A stretch of DNA of 64,000 nt. It comes from Astragalus membranaceus. Taxonomy: Eukaryota > Streptophyta > Magnoliopsida > Fabales > Fabaceae. The notes under the pieces were generated by a model. That model was given only the letters and a program-made list of their open reading frames with translations. It did not search any database and was not told where the DNA came from. This document shows, piece after piece, positions 10,253 through 23,012 of the stretch (the first letter of the stretch is position 1; every line of letters begins with the position of its first letter). The stretch spans positions 17,395,192 through 17,459,191 of the forward strand of contig CM076854.1 in the NCBI GenBank assembly GCA_039519185.1. The letters are read 5' to 3'. The translations under genes were made by a program, and so were the position numbers.

Positions 10253-13200
10253 CTACTCTAACATCATGCTATCATCTCCTTCACTATTTGATTCATCGTG
10301 TTCTTGTTCTTGGTCTTGTTCATTGAGATCATCTTGCACTAATTGCAAATCTTCAATGTTCTCCACATTTTGCTCCCGAAAAGGTATGTCTTCCATCTCT
10401 TCTGAATCCATTAAGTTCACATCTCCCATATCATATATGTCTCTAGGCTTCATATGACATACACAAGACCATCCTTCTTCAAATGGATCATCAACATAAT
10501 ATACCATTCTAGCATCGGTTGCAAGGATGAATGGTTCGTCAACTTCATTCACACCAGTATGTATTAAGCGAGAAAAATTTACACTTGTTATCCCAAATTG
10601 ATCTATTTTGATTCCCTTGTTAGGTGTAGTGTCTACCCAAATACACTTGAATAGCACAACCCTTAACTTAGCATAGTAATCAAGTTCTATGATGTCAACT
10701 AATTTCCCATAGTACATGTCATCACTTGATTTTTCAATGGGATCATTTCCAGTTGAAAACCTCTTAGTAATAGCAGACATAACAACACCACTATTTTGGG
10801 TCCTTAGTCCCTGTTCCTTCCTTTGTGTACGAAACATAAATCCATGAATGTTATACCCATTAAATCTCCTTGCAATGTCATTTGGCCCTTTTGCAAGCCA
10901 TTCAATTTCAGTTGTAATATTTGGATCATCCTTTCTTGCAACCTAGTATATTTTGGGGATTGTTAGGATAATTATATATGCCACAAGACTTTGAGATGAA
11001 AAAACTAAGTGAGCTCGATATATATCCTTACATATTCTTTAAACCACTCGTGAAAATGTTTGTGAACATATTCTTCCACAAATTTAGATAAGTTTCTCTT
11101 GCCACGATGCATCCTAGCCATCTCAACTCTACACTTCCTGGATGAGAAATTTCTTATTTATTCAAAATGATCTTGAAATGGATGATAATTTAAAAATTTA
11201 TTTCATGTAAAAACATAAAACTTACTCACGAAATACATCAACTAATTCACAATTAGTTAACACATAGCGATGAGCTTGTGTCTTCTCCAAGGGTGGAAGT
11301 GAAAATATCTTGATAGCTCCAATTGGCCTACCTGAAGTAGGAAACAAATTTGACAAAGTCGTAGATTCACTACTAGCATTGTCTCCACCGTCATCGTCAT
11401 TGCGTCTTGGTCGATTGAACCTTGTTTCAATCTCACCATCCTCCAAGTATCTTGAACAAAACGTAAGACACTCATCCATAATGTATCCTTCAGCTATACA
11501 ACCTTCTGGTGCAGCCATGTTACGAACATAAGATTTTAAATGGCCAAGGGTCCTAAAATAAAATAAATTGAGCCTCATAAAATTAAACCATTATAGTTTA
11601 TTATCAACTTAATGATAGATACAATATACCTTTCAACAGGGTACATCCATCTATAATGCACGGGACCGGCGATCATTGCTTCCTCTCCAAGATGAATGAC
11701 TAAATGAACCATAACAGTAAAAAAAGAAGGAGGGAATATCATTTCCATATGGCAAAGGGTCAAAGCAATTCGTTGTTGTAGTTTCTCTATATTCTTGACA
11801 TCTAGAACCTTGCATGATATTTCTCTAAAGTAGTTACATAGCTCAATCAACACTGAAGCAACTTCTTTAGGAAGAGATTTTCTAAAAGCAATTGCAAAAA
11901 GATGTTCCATCAGAATATGTGAATCATGACTCTTTAAACCAAAGACCTTGCGTTTCTTAGTATCAACACATCTAGAAATATTTGATGTGTAACTGTCTGG
12001 GAAAATCACATTTTTCAGAATCTTTAGGAACATATCTTTCTCCATATTTTTCATTTTAAAGCACGATTGAGGAAACTTAGAAGAATTGGGATATGGGTGA
12101 AGTCTTTCTCTGATTCCCATTTCTTGCAAGTCTTTGCGAGCTTGAAGGTTGTCTTTTGTTCGTTTTTTGTCATCAAGCACCGTGAACAATACATTGTCAC
12201 AAACATTCTTCTCTATGTGCATCATATCAAGGCAATGTCGAATAAGATTATGCTCCCAATAAGGTAAATCCCAAAAGATACTTTTTTTCTTCCATTGTTG
12301 TGGGCCATCCTGACTTGTACCCTCACCATGTGGCCTTTTACGATTATCCTCAATTTGTCTTAATATGTCTGAGCCTGTCATTGGAATAGGGGGAAGTCTA
12401 AGCTCCACGGAGCCATCAAAGGATTGTTTGTTGTGCCTATACTTGTGATCAATGGGTAAATATCGACGGTGCCCCATGAAACAATTTTTCCTACCAAATT
12501 TCAGCCTTTTAGATTCCGTATCAAACTTACATGTTGGACATGAAAACAATGTATGTGTATTCCACCCAGATAAATTGTCAAGCCCAGGAAAGTCACTAAT
12601 CGTACAAAACAATGCAGCTCTCATTTGAAACGTTTCCTTAGTAGAAGAATCATAAGCGTCAACACCAGCCCACAAGCTTTTTAACTTTGCAACTAGAGGC
12701 TGCAAGTAAACATCAATATTATTGCCAGGCATCTTGGGACCGGGAATTATCATTGACATGATAAGAGAAGTTTGCTTCATGCAACACCATGGAGGATAGT
12801 TGTAAAGATACAACATCACTGGCCAAAGGCTATTAGAAGAACTTAAAGTTCCAAATGGATTGAAACCATCTGTAGCTAATGCAAGTCGTACATTACGAGG
12901 ATCTAAAGCAAAATCTGGATAAAGTGAATCAAAATTCTTCCATGCTTTAGTGTCTCTAGGATGCCTTAACAAACCATCTGGATTTTCAACCATAGCATGC
13001 CATTTCAATAGTTCTACAGTTTTAGAGGACGTGTACAACCTTTGCAACCTTGGTATAAGTGGGAAGTATCGCAATACTTTTGCTGGTTGGCGCTTCTTTT
13101 TCTTTTGATCGTCCATCACATCATTTGTAGCAGCATCATTTTCATTTGATTTCCATCTGGATGTATTACAAATCTTGCATTTATCTCTTTTCTCATCCTC

Positions 13201-13902
13201 TGGTGATCCCCAATACAACATGCAATGTTGCGGACAAGCATGAATCTTATCATAACTTAGACCTAACCTCTTAATCATCTTTTTAGCTTGGTAGAAAGAT
13301 GATGGTAGATTAGCATGGGGAAAAGCATCACTTAGAAGCTCAATGATCATTGAAAATGTTTTATCTGTTGCGCCACACAAAACTTTTATATGGTAGAGAC
13401 GAACAATGAATGACAATTTGCTATATTTTGTGCAACCATGATAGAGCTCTTGATTTCCATCTTCCATTAACTCTTTAATTGTTTTCAACTCCTTATTACC
13501 GACATCATTTGTGCCCATGGGGTGGTCGTCGTTAGGAAGATTAGATGGACAAGAATCTTGATTTCCTTGATCAACAAAGACACCAAAGACATCATTTAAC
13601 ATATCTTGCATTGGATATTGTCTAACTGGTGCTTCTTTTACTTAGCTTACTGATTCAACATTAGGTTGATCATGTTTTTCCCCATGCATGTTCCAAAATG
13701 TGTACTTGCTTGGAAAGCCTTTTTCAAGGAGATGACTGAACACTTCAACTCTACTACGAGGATAAAATCCACATACATTACAAGGACATAATATTTGTCC
13801 ATTGATTGCTGCATTTGAAAAGGCAAAGTCCAAAAATTGGACCACCCCATCTAAGAACTCATTTGATTTTATTGGCTTGTCAATCCAACTCTTATCAATC
13901 AT
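10253..13902 (-). pseudogene. CACTA tnp2-like transposase (Transposase_21), multi-exon with one nonsense codon
   Basis: The first exon runs from 13902 to about 11630. It encodes an N-terminal Transposase-associated domain (MIDKSWI..., with a C-P-C-x2-C motif), then the large TNP2/Transposase_21 core with DFPGLDNLSGW and CPTC, then a DUF4218-like part ending YPVER. A GT at 11629 and an AG at 11553 join it to 11552-~11227 (SYVRNMAAPEGCIAEGY). Further exons follow at ~11140-11028 and ~10945-10253 (DUF4216-like, with VDDPFEEGWSCV). The domain order is that of En/Spm TNP2. TAA at 13642-13644 interrupts exon 1 in frame between the N-terminal domain and the core, so this copy is probably inactive unless read through. 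It ends in an acidic tail. Confidence 0.85.
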
Positions 13903-14919
13903 AATTGGATAACTCTGTTTTCAAAATAAAATGAAATTATTCATGCCTTTAAGGTACGAAATGATAATGATATAATATAAAACTTCAACATTGTTACTAA
14001 GTAATCATTAGTAATCACACATGCAAGTAATATATAGTCTTACTCATTAAACATAATTAAACAAGATGAACAAAGAAAGAGTAGATAATCTAAGAGACAA
14101 AGAAAGAAGTACGTACCAATAGGTGCAAGGTCAATGGTGTGTCTCGAGAGCTGAATCAAATATAACCTCTGACATTCTCAAAACTCATTTTTGTGCCCTA
14201 CAGATTATAGATAAGATATCAGCAAAATATACTATTTGATACAATATAACCCAAATATATAAACATAGACATTGTAATTCAAAAAGCTCACTATTAGTAG
14301 AAGTATTCACAAATCTCACTATTAGGTAAAGTATTCACAAAACTCAATATTAGTAAAAGTATATACAGATCTGACTATAAGTAAAATACACACGATGGCT
14401 CAAATGTGAATAAATAAATCAAACAATATATATTAGTATCAGTAGCATATAACAAATAGTATTAATAAAACATAGGATCAATATTAACGAAATAGTATTT
14501 TGATGACTGATAATAAAAGAGTCGCTCCATACTATAAAAAAAACAACATGATATAACAAATGGCATATAACCATTAGTATTACAAAAACTAATAATTACT
14601 AAACAATAGTATTCTTTATTATCAGTAGAATCAACAAACGGTATTACCTGAGTCAATCACAAGGATTTCGATGAATGAAACATGGAAAATAATGAATGCA
14701 GAAGACAAAGAAAACCGTAAAAACAACACAAATTGCAGCATAGATGAATGAAACATGCAAAATAATGAATGCAGAAGACAAACAATGCAAGAAAGACAAA
14801 TTGGAAAGAGGAATGGAGGCACAAAGCTCACTGTTTCAGTTTGCTAAAATTGACCAAAAAGCCTAAATAAAAGAGGGAATGACTAAAAGTGACGGAAAAA
14901 CTGGTTTTTTAATGAAATT

Positions 14920-15085
14920 TCATCGTAGCGGCCGCTACGAGCGCTATTTGGCCGCTATAGCGGCCGCCATTTGCGGTGCTACGACTGCTACTCAAAACTG
15001 CAACACAACGGCAAATTGAGTAGCACCTAGGGACTGCTACGCAACGCTATGCCGCTATAGCGGCCGCTACGACCGCTATTGACTA
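14920..15085. repeat. GCGGCCGC-rich palindromic patch in CACTA element
   Basis: Four GCGGCCGC octamers occur here, embedded in TAGCGGCCGCTA and GCTATAGCGGCCGC palindromes, with many CGCTA/TAGCG motifs. It is the most GC-rich part of an AT-rich element. In maize Spm, GC-rich sequence near the start of transcription is a methylation-controlled region. Such a role here is inference. Confidence 0.8.
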
Positions 15086-15614
15086 CAGAGATTCAAAGAT
15101 GCGTCAAACTGACCAAATATCAAACTTGCCACATTTGCACACACAGTAGCTAATACACACTTATACTAACACACTCAATAAGATTAAAGGCTATGACATA
15201 GCCTATGACAGATGCTATAATCCAACCCCCATTCCATTGACAGAAAAAGTTTCAAGAAAAAAATACAGTAGAAGTGCATACAGTAGAGAAAACAGAATCG
15301 CTAATAGAGAAACAGATTTCACTCCAAAATCAAGAAAAAAATAAAACTAAAGATCCCCTCTTATATGAGAATCGCCAATACGCATAAAGAAAATCAATCA
15401 GGCTACAAGGAATGGCAAAATCAAAAGACAGTGATAGAGAAAACAAAGAAAAGCAAGAAATCAATGGCATCAACCTACCTCAATCGAAGTTTAGAGAAAA
15501 CCCTAGGTTAGAGAAAACCATGGCAGCAACCTCAACCACATTATTGATGCTCTTATCCTCTCCGCTGAGTTCTCACCTGTAGAGAAAAGGGAGAAGACAA
15601 TGATAAAGAAAACC

Positions 15615-16090
15615 CTAGGTTAGAGGGAGAAAATCGGACTGAGGGGAAAATCGGTTTGAGAGAATCTCACCTGGATGAAATTTGGAGCGATTGAAAGGAA
15701 ATCGGTTTGAGAGATTGAAAGGAACCGATGAAAGGAACCGATGAAAGTCACAGTGGAGCGATTGAAAGGAGCGATTGACTGTGGAGCGATTGAGAGATTG
15801 AAAGGAGCGATTGACCGTGGAGCGATTCTGAGATTGAAAGGAGCGAATAGTTTCAGATGGAAACGAAACTGAGGGAAAACGAAACAGGGAAGAATGAAAG
15901 GAGCGATTCTGAGATTGAAAGGAGCGAATAGTTTCAGATGGAAACGAAACTGAGGGAAAACGAAACTGAGGGAAGAATGAAAGGAGCGATTCTGAGATTG
16001 AAAGCACGGTGGAGCGAAGAATGAAAACGAAGGGAAAACGAAACTGAGGGAAAAAGCAAACTGAGGGCGAATAAAATTTAGAGGGAGAAT
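15615..16090. repeat. Low-complexity tandem array (GATTGAAAGGAGCGA family)
   Basis: Units of about 15-30 bases containing GAGATTGAAAGGAGCG and TGGAAACGAAACTGAGGGA recur many times. The minus strand stays open for 213 codons, but the product would be S/F/R-rich low complexity with no domain, so I do not call a gene. Confidence 0.8.
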
Positions 16091-16104
16091 AAAATTTACA
16101 CTTA

Positions 16105-16305
16105 GAATTTCCCGGTGGTTTAGCCACGGTGGAATGGTAGCTAACAGGTACTGGTGAGTTTGCCACGGTTAAACAGTAGCTAACAAGCATTGGTGGTTTT
16201 GCCACGGTGAACCCGTAGCTAACAAGAAGATCCTTTATTTTGTTAACCACGGTCAAATTAACCGTGCCTATCTAACCGTGGCTAAAGTCCGCTTTTCTAG
16301 TAGTG
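16105..16305. repeat. CACTA right subterminal repeat region
   Basis: Copies of GCCACGGT followed by GTAGCTAAC recur at about 30-60 base intervals up to the terminal CTAGTAGTG. They mirror the left end in composition and motif. Confidence 0.85.
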
Positions 16306-16308
16306 AGA

Positions 16309-18206
16309 GAAAGAGAAAGAAATCGTGAGAGAGGAGAGGAAGAGAAGGAGAAGGGAAGATCCAGAAACCTTGATGCATGTAGGTGATTTCTAACCCATTC
16401 TTCTCCATTTTCAATTCCCTTTCCAGTGGTACTAATTACAATATCTGATTCTCCCTCTTCCATCATCCTCCATTTTCGAACTTGAAGCTCCACCTTGGCC
16501 ATTAATGGAGTTTTAAGCTCTTAGGGACTTTACTTGTTCAAGTGAAGGCTAGATTGGGGTAGAATTGAAGCTACATTGTATTTTGAAGCAAATAGAAGGA
16601 AAGTTCAGTAGCAAGGAAGAGTAGACTTTTTGATTTCGAAGTTCATAGTGAGTGGATTTCGGTTTTGAAGTCTTGGATGCGTTTGGTACGATTTCGTGAA
16701 GTTTCGGAGTCGTTGAACTTCAAAGTCTCGGCTGTTGCGTGATTTTCATCACGATCGGTGAGTTCTACTCACTTAGGGTTTTTAATATTGGAGTTTTGAT
16801 TGTTGTTAGTTGCTGGAACATTATGTACAATTTTGTTTTTATGAAATTCGAGTCTAGAAATGTGTTTTCGAAAATGTCTCGTTTCGGCGTCGTTTTTACG
16901 ATTTAATGAATATGTATCGTGTGATTGTTGTGAAATTGGTTGATGTTACTTGTTTTGGACAGGAATATTGTCTGGTATTATCTGTTTTAAGGTTGGATTT
17001 TGATCGGGTTACGGATTGGATGCGATAGGAAAAGCGAAACGGGTCGTGCTCCCCCTAGCACGGGTCGTGCCAACCTTTCTGGTTGACTGGAATTGCATTT
17101 CCAGGCAGCACGAGTCGTGCTAGGTCTGGCACGGGTCGTGCCAGGTCTTCTGTCCCTGGTTGCTAAAAATTCGTTTCATCGCTCCTTTCGGTTCCAAACC
17201 TCTTCCAATCATCTCCCCAACCGTCCCTCATGTAATTGGACCAATGATACTCTGTTTTTGAACATGATTGGAAGGTTTAAGGTTAATTGTTTTTGAAAGT
17301 CATAATTGTTTCAAAAATTGTAAAGTAGTACACGTGAGCGAACATGTGTTATGTTTACTATTATGGAACTAAATGTTCAAGCGACTGTTTATACATGGTA
17401 GTAAATGTTCAAGCGACTGTTTATACATGGAACTAAATGTTCAAGCGACTGTTTATACATGGGACTAATTGTTCAAGCGACTGTTTATTCATGGAACTAA
17501 ATGTTCAATCAAGTCAGGATATATAAATTATATCAAAGCGCGGGTGCCGACCTAGTTGATTAGTATACTAGGGGAGGGGAAGTCATGAGCCCCAGAACCT
17601 AGGCATCACAAGGTTTGAAGCTAGTGTAAGCTAGTGGAGAGGTTCGACGGTAAAGGCAGAGCTTTTACCGAAGATGTACTATGGCATGTCAGGAAAAGCT
17701 ATATGCACGTAGGACCTAAATGGACTACGATTAAATGAACAAGAATAAATGGACCGAGAGTCATTGTGAGGGGTTACGGTAGAACTCACTGAGATAATGT
17801 TTATCTCACCCTTTATATGTTGTTGTTTTACAGATACTCAGGGAAAGAACAAGGCAAGGAAGCATGGTTGATGAGACCTTAAGGAGAGCATGAAGTTTTA
17901 AACTTATGTTCATCATGTTTTTCCCTTAGTGATTGTACCTCGATTTGATGACTTGTACTAGCTACCAGTTAATAATCGTTTTCGGTAATTTCATGTTGTT
18001 GGATATTGAACAATAGGAGTTGTTAGAAAGAAGGACATGGTACTTGGTTATAATTTAGAAGTCTTGAGCTATGTATGCCTCCTGATTTTGGATTATGTTA
18101 AGAGTTTTTAGTTTTGTTCAATATCTGAAACAGGAAATATTACTTTGATGTATGCCATATCGTGCATCTTAGCATTTCTACTTGATAGAAATATTAGGGT
18201 GTTATA
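16309..18206 (+). mobile_element. Chromovirus 5' LTR, second part
   Basis: It continues the LTR after the CACTA insertion and matches 25645-27539. It ends GGGTGTTATA, where the 3' LTR has GGGTGTTACA. It carries a GCACGGGTCGTGCC-type palindrome cluster near 17050-17140 and a 32-bp tandem array. Open frames inside are not genes. Confidence 0.9.
17350..17515. repeat. 32-bp tandem array in chromovirus LTR
   Basis: The unit contains GGAACTAAATGTTCAAGCGA and CTGTTTATACAT. About five copies, the last partial, occur here, against four in the 3' LTR (26725-26845). Copy number has therefore changed since the two LTRs were made. Confidence 0.85.
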
Positions 18207-18209
18207 TTT

Positions 18210-18221
18210 TGGTATCAGAGC
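18210..18221 (+). other. Chromovirus primer binding site (tRNA-iMet type)
   Basis: TGGTATCAGAGC follows the 5' LTR end by three bases. It is the usual PBS of Ty3/gypsy chromoviruses and many copia elements, complementary to the 3' end of initiator tRNA-Met. Confidence 0.9.
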
Positions 18222-18342
18222 GGTTCGATCTAGTCGGACTTAGATGTTAAGAATCTTTTGCGTCTTCTAAGTCTGATTCTTCTTAGTATGCTATTAGACA
18301 TTGAGCCTGATCAACTTAATACTTTGCATATTTCGCAGAATC

Positions 18343-19461
18343 ATGGCTGGAAGAGGTAGGAGAAACCTACCCATTGATCCTCATCCAGAGTGGATGCAGA
18401 ATGTAATTGAGAATCAGCAAAAGATGATGCAGGATATGTTGCAAATGCAACAACAGGCTCATTAGCAGCCCAATGTGCAGCCTCTTCCGGAAGATCCGAA
18501 TAGAGCTTATTTCCGTTTTCAAAAGATGAATCCCCCAAGTTTCAAGGGAGGACTGGATGTGATGATATCTCATTACTGGTTGGACTCTATGGAGAAAATT
18601 TTCAGGACTCTGCAATTCAGCGAAGAAGAAAAGGTACTCTTTGGAGCTCACATGCTGGAAGAGGAAGCCCAAACTTGGTGGACCAATGCTCATGAACAGA
18701 TGGTGAATCAGGAAAATCCTATTACCTGGTTTAACTTCAAAGAATTGATTATCGGACATTTCTTTCCTCCGGTGATGAAGCTAAGTAAGCAGACAGAATT
18801 TGGCAATCTCAGGCACGGTGATATGACGGTGGGTGAATTCACCGCCAAGTTTAAGAAGTTGTCTCAATTCTATCAGTTAGCAAGGTAAGCTCTGAATGAT
18901 GAATGGAAGATACAGATGTATAAGGTAGGCCTCCGTGCTGATATTGCCCAAGGTCTTAGCTCTTATGCTATGACCAATTATGCTGCTTTGGTGCAACAGG
19001 CCTATGTTGCCGAAGCGAATCTCAATAGGATGTATGAAGAGAAAAGAGAGTATTGGAAAGGAAAGAAGAAGGGGGCTGAGTCATCAACCCCGCAGGCAAA
19101 GTCAAAGGGTAACTTCAACAGAGGAAAACAAGCCCAATCATCAGATTCCTCAAAGTTCAGTGCTTGTTCTAAATGTGGTAGGCCTCATCGTGGTGAATGC
19201 CAAGTTGGGTCTAATACCTGTTACTACTGCAAGAAAGAAGGCCATTATGCTACCCAATGCCCTGCGAAGAAGAAGCGTGAAGATGATCGTGCAGGATCTA
19301 CTCATGGAAGAATCTACACTTTGGATGCTGAGAAAGTCAAGTCTTCAGATAATCTACTGAGGGGTTTGGGATCTTTTTTCAATAACTCTATTAGTATATT
19401 ATATGATTCAGGTGCTACTCATTGTTTTATTTCTCAATCATGTGTTGACCGGTTGGGATGA
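18343..19461 (+). pseudogene. Chromovirus gag and protease start, broken
   Basis: It starts at ATG 18343 (MAGRGRRNLP), 130 bases after the PBS. The frame has TAG at 18463-18465, TAA at 18886-18888 and TGA at 19459-19461, all in one frame, so it is decayed. A gag domain spans about codons 60-200. A zinc knuckle C-x2-C-x4-H-x4-C (CYYCKKEGHYATQC) lies near 19222-19263. The aspartic protease motif YDSGAT follows near 19400. It would encode the capsid/nucleocapsid and the start of the protease of the chromovirus. Confidence 0.9.
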
Positions 19462-20410
19462 TCCTTATCTCCGCTATCCGAACCGATAACTATCTTAACT
19501 GCTGCCAAGGGTCGCGTGCAGACCCAGTCTTTATGTCAAAGCTGTCTTCTAGCCATAGGAGACAGAAACTTCGTTTTAGACTTTATTTGTTTACCTATGA
19601 GAGGTATGGACATCGTTTTAGGTATGAACTGGATGGCAGCAAATCATGTCACCATCGACTGCTTCAACTGAACTGTCAGCTTTGCCTAAGAATCAGTTGA
19701 ATTACCCAAGTCAAATTCTGAACCAACTATCTCATTCACGTCGGCAAGTCAATCATTATTTCAAGGTGCGGAAGCTTATGTTATTATGTTGTCTGCATCG
19801 ACTGAAACTGGTTGAGATTTGTCCTCTGTACAAGTTGTTAATGAATTTCTGGATGTTTTTCCGGATGAAGTTTCATCTTTACCTCCGGATCGTGAGGTGG
19901 AATTCTCGAAAGGAGTTGGTTCCGGGCACAGGGCCAATCTCTATTGCTCCTTATAGAATGCCTCCTTTAGAATTAAAGGAATTAAAATTTCAACTGGGAG
20001 AGTTGATATCGAAGAAGTTTGTTAGGCCTAGTGCTTCACCATGGGGTGCTCCGGTATTGCTTGTCAAGAAGAAAGATGGGAGCATGCGATTTTGTATTGA
20101 TTACCGCCAATTGAACAAGGTGACTATTAAGAATAAGTATCCTCTACCAAGGATAGACGATTTTCTCGATCAACTTCGAGGTGCTGCAGTGTTTTCTAAA
20201 ATTGATCTAAGGTCGGGGTATCACTAGATAAAAGTGAGAGCTTTAGATATTCCGAAGACAGCTTTCCGTACTCGGTATGGACATTACGAGTTTGTAGTGA
20301 TGACCTTCGGTCTAACTAATTCTCCCGCGGTTTTCATGGATTACATGAACTGAGTCTTCCACCCGTACCTGGATCAGTTTGTAGTGGTGTTCATCGATGA
20401 TATCTTGGTG
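19462..20410 (+). pseudogene. Chromovirus protease end and RT first half, frame-shifted
   Basis: Protease remnants change frame several times to about 19900. RT is recognisable from PGTGPISIAPYRMPP through SPWGAPVLLVKKKDGSMRF and DYRQLNKVTIKNKYPLP to KIDLRSGYH. TAG follows at 20225-20227, and another stop lies near 20351 in the next block. The catalytic FIDD motif is encoded at about 20391-20402. The frame is then cut by the solo LTR at 20416, with the target duplication TACTC at 20411-20415. Confidence 0.9.
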
Positions 20411-20415
20411 TACTC

Positions 20416-23012
20416 TGTAACACCCCTTTTCTACCCGGTAATTATTTAATAAAATCAGAGTTACAAAAATTTATTTCATATTTCGAAAAGAGATGTCACA
20501 CATTCATTGTTAAATAAAACGTCTCATACGATATAAATAACTTTGTCAAAAATACATCACCACGTAGCGGAAATAGAAATAAGATTCAAACAATAAAATT
20601 ATGACGTCCTGAATAGACCCCAACAAATAAAATGCAACAACCAAAGTTTAGCCTTTATTCCCCCCCCCCCCTTGAGTGTTACACATGAAAGCAAAGGACA
20701 CCGACGACACCGACTCAGAATAGCGAAGGTACCTAAGCCTTCACTCGCATCACCTGCACGTTACCGCATAGGGGTAACATTCAAACAGAAGGGGTGAGAT
20801 ATCTTCAATATAATAGCGTAAAATGATAGGAATTATGCTAGAATATGACAACTATATCTACCACTCCACTACACACATCAAATTATAAACATACGTCAAA
20901 TTATAAACATTACAACCAGTCACCAAATATCATGACAATGCATGAATGCAACCCACACCAACGGGTGTGCCTGTAAATAGAGGCGTCACCAAAATTGAGA
21001 GCTTTCACACCCGGCTCACCAATTCACCAAAAATTGAGCTTTCACACCCGGCTCACTAGTTTTAGAAAAATTGAGCTTTCACACCCAGCTCCAAGACCAA
21101 AGGCCTTCACCAAAATAAATGCAGATACTGTATGCGACACCATGAATGCACACAGACAATCACCAATTTAGTCACAATGTGACACACCAAAATTATTCAC
21201 CGAATATCACCAAAATTAGGCTTTCACACCTAGCCCCAAGGACACCGAAACACCAAGACTACCCGACACAACTGAACACCAAAATTTGGAGCCTTCACAC
21301 CTAGCTCCTACAACACCAAGGTTTGAGCCTTCACACCTAGCTCAAACAGCACCAAGACACCAAGAAGACAACAGTTTTCCAAAACATCTGAGACGCGAGG
21401 ACTTTTCCCAACACCGGAGACAAACGACAATTTTCCAAAATATTTGAGACCACAACAATTTTTTTTTCAAAGTATTTGAGACATGATAACTTTCTTTTTA
21501 AAACATCACCATTTAACGACTACACCAACAGTTAACAATTTTCCAGAAAAATGGACCACTTTGCCTCGAATTAGAATATTCAGCTAGGCCTCTGAATAAG
21601 CTTTCCAAAACATTTTGAAACGTCTAAATCGGACTCCCGAGTCAAAAGATATGTCAAAAACAAAACCGGGGAAAAATTGAGGAACATCCTGAAAATGGCG
21701 CCCAGGCACTGGGCGCCTAGCAGGCAACATGCTGAAAACTGGCCAGCAACAGAAACTGGCGCCCTTGGCGCCCAGGCAACACAAAAACGCAACATGGCAG
21801 GATATGGCTCCCTTGGCGCCCCTGCGCCAAGACACAGCGCGCAACACACCCAAACACAGGCGCCCATGGCGCCCCTGCGCCAAGACAGCGCGCAACACAC
21901 ACACTGGCACACGCACACACCCACCAGACACGGCGCCCAGGCACTGGGCGCCTAGCAAGAAACAGCCACACAGAAAAACTGGCGCCCAGCAACAGGCAAC
22001 ACACTGAATATGGCGCCCAGGAGCAGGGCGCCTAGCAACACTGCAGGAGATGGCGCCCTTGGCGCCCAGTCCACCTGGAAACACACAGAACTGCACCAAA
22101 ACACAGGAACTGGCGCCCTTGGCGCCCAGACAGCCTACAGCACAAACGAAAACGCAACATGGCACAGGGAACACGCCCAGACACGGCGCCCAGGCACAGG
22201 GCGCCTAAAACAGCAACACAGCAGAAAACGCAACACACCGAGGATGTGGCGCCCATGGCGCCCTAGGGACCCAAAATTTCAGAATTTCACCATATTAAAT
22301 CACCAATTCGATTTAGTCACCAATCTAGTTCACCAATCCTTAAACCCCAATGCCAATTATCATAAATTGTAAATCACAACACCAAACAACAATTTAATCG
22401 GACACCTAGCATGCGTTTAATAATAACAACAATGAACACCAAGTTCTAGAGTCACAACAATCACCAACAATGCCAAATTTCAATCCAACCTAGTTATAGT
22501 TCAACTAACACCAAATCAAACATCAAAATCAATCAAAGGGTATCATAGGACCTATCCCCACATAACCCCATCATGAAACCCCATTATAAGGAAGAACCCC
22601 GCCCTTACCTTATAGTAGGAGAGCACTAATTTTCTTGATCACGTCACCAACAATAACCTCAGCAACACAGCTTCCTTCTTCTCCTTGAATTTGCGAACCC
22701 TCCTCTTCTTCTCCCTTGGGTGCGCCGAAACCCTTTCTCTCTTCTCCTCTCTCTATTCGCAACTCCTCTCTCTATTTTCTCACACTAATCGCATAATGAG
22801 ACTAAACCCTAGCCTAGGCGCCTAGCTAGTGGGCTCTTGGATCACAGGCTTTCCTCCAGCTTAAGCCCGATCACTAACACCATCCCCTAATATTCAATTA
22901 TACACCTCTTAATCAAACGCTAATAAAATTACACCAACTGAAATAAATAAATAAATAAATGGATACCTAAATATTTAATTAAATAATTTAATTAAATATT
23001 TGGGGCGTTACA
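20416..23012 (-). mobile_element. Solo LTR (copy 2 of the family at 1-2459) inside the chromovirus RT
   Basis: It begins TGTAACACCCC and ends GGGGCGTTACA, with no internal region, and is bracketed by TACTC at 20411-20415 and 23013-23017. On the minus strand it matches copy 1 throughout, including the GGCGCC island (21690-22270). A solo LTR arises by recombination between the two LTRs of a full insertion. The TSD shows that a complete element first inserted here. Confidence 0.93.
21690..22270. repeat. GGCGCC-rich island inside solo LTR copy 2
   Basis: It has the same palindromic GGCGCC pairs as 690-1275 in inverse orientation. Open frames on both strands are compositional artefacts. Confidence 0.85.

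Larger units (their letters stand above)
13903..16104. other. CACTA 5' non-coding region upstream of tnp2
   Basis: No gene is supported. 13920-14900 is AT-rich, with short direct repeats such as ATTCACAAA.CTCACTATTAG around 14300 and AATGAATGCAGAAGACAAA near 14690 and 14765. It also contains a GCGGCCGC-rich patch and a low-complexity array, listed separately. By analogy with En/Spm it should contain the element promoter. Confidence 0.6.
5115..16305 (-). mobile_element. CACTA (En/Spm-type) DNA transposon, 11.2 kb
   Basis: It starts CACTACAAAAAACACG and ends ...TTTTCTAGTAGTG, the reverse complement of CACTACTAGAAAA, so both ends carry the CACTA terminus. The 3-bp duplication AGA flanks it (5112-5114 and 16306-16308). 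The uninterrupted chromovirus 3' LTR shows the empty site. Both ends carry many subterminal TAGCCACGGT motifs. It encodes a TNP2-type transposase gene and a TNPA-type gene, both on the minus strand, as in En/Spm-like elements. Confidence 0.93.

Noticed and set aside
15615..16256. A 213-codon minus-strand frame
   Set aside because: It is made of GATTGAAAGGAGCGA-type low-complexity repeats reaching into CACTA subterminal repeats, with no recognisable domain.
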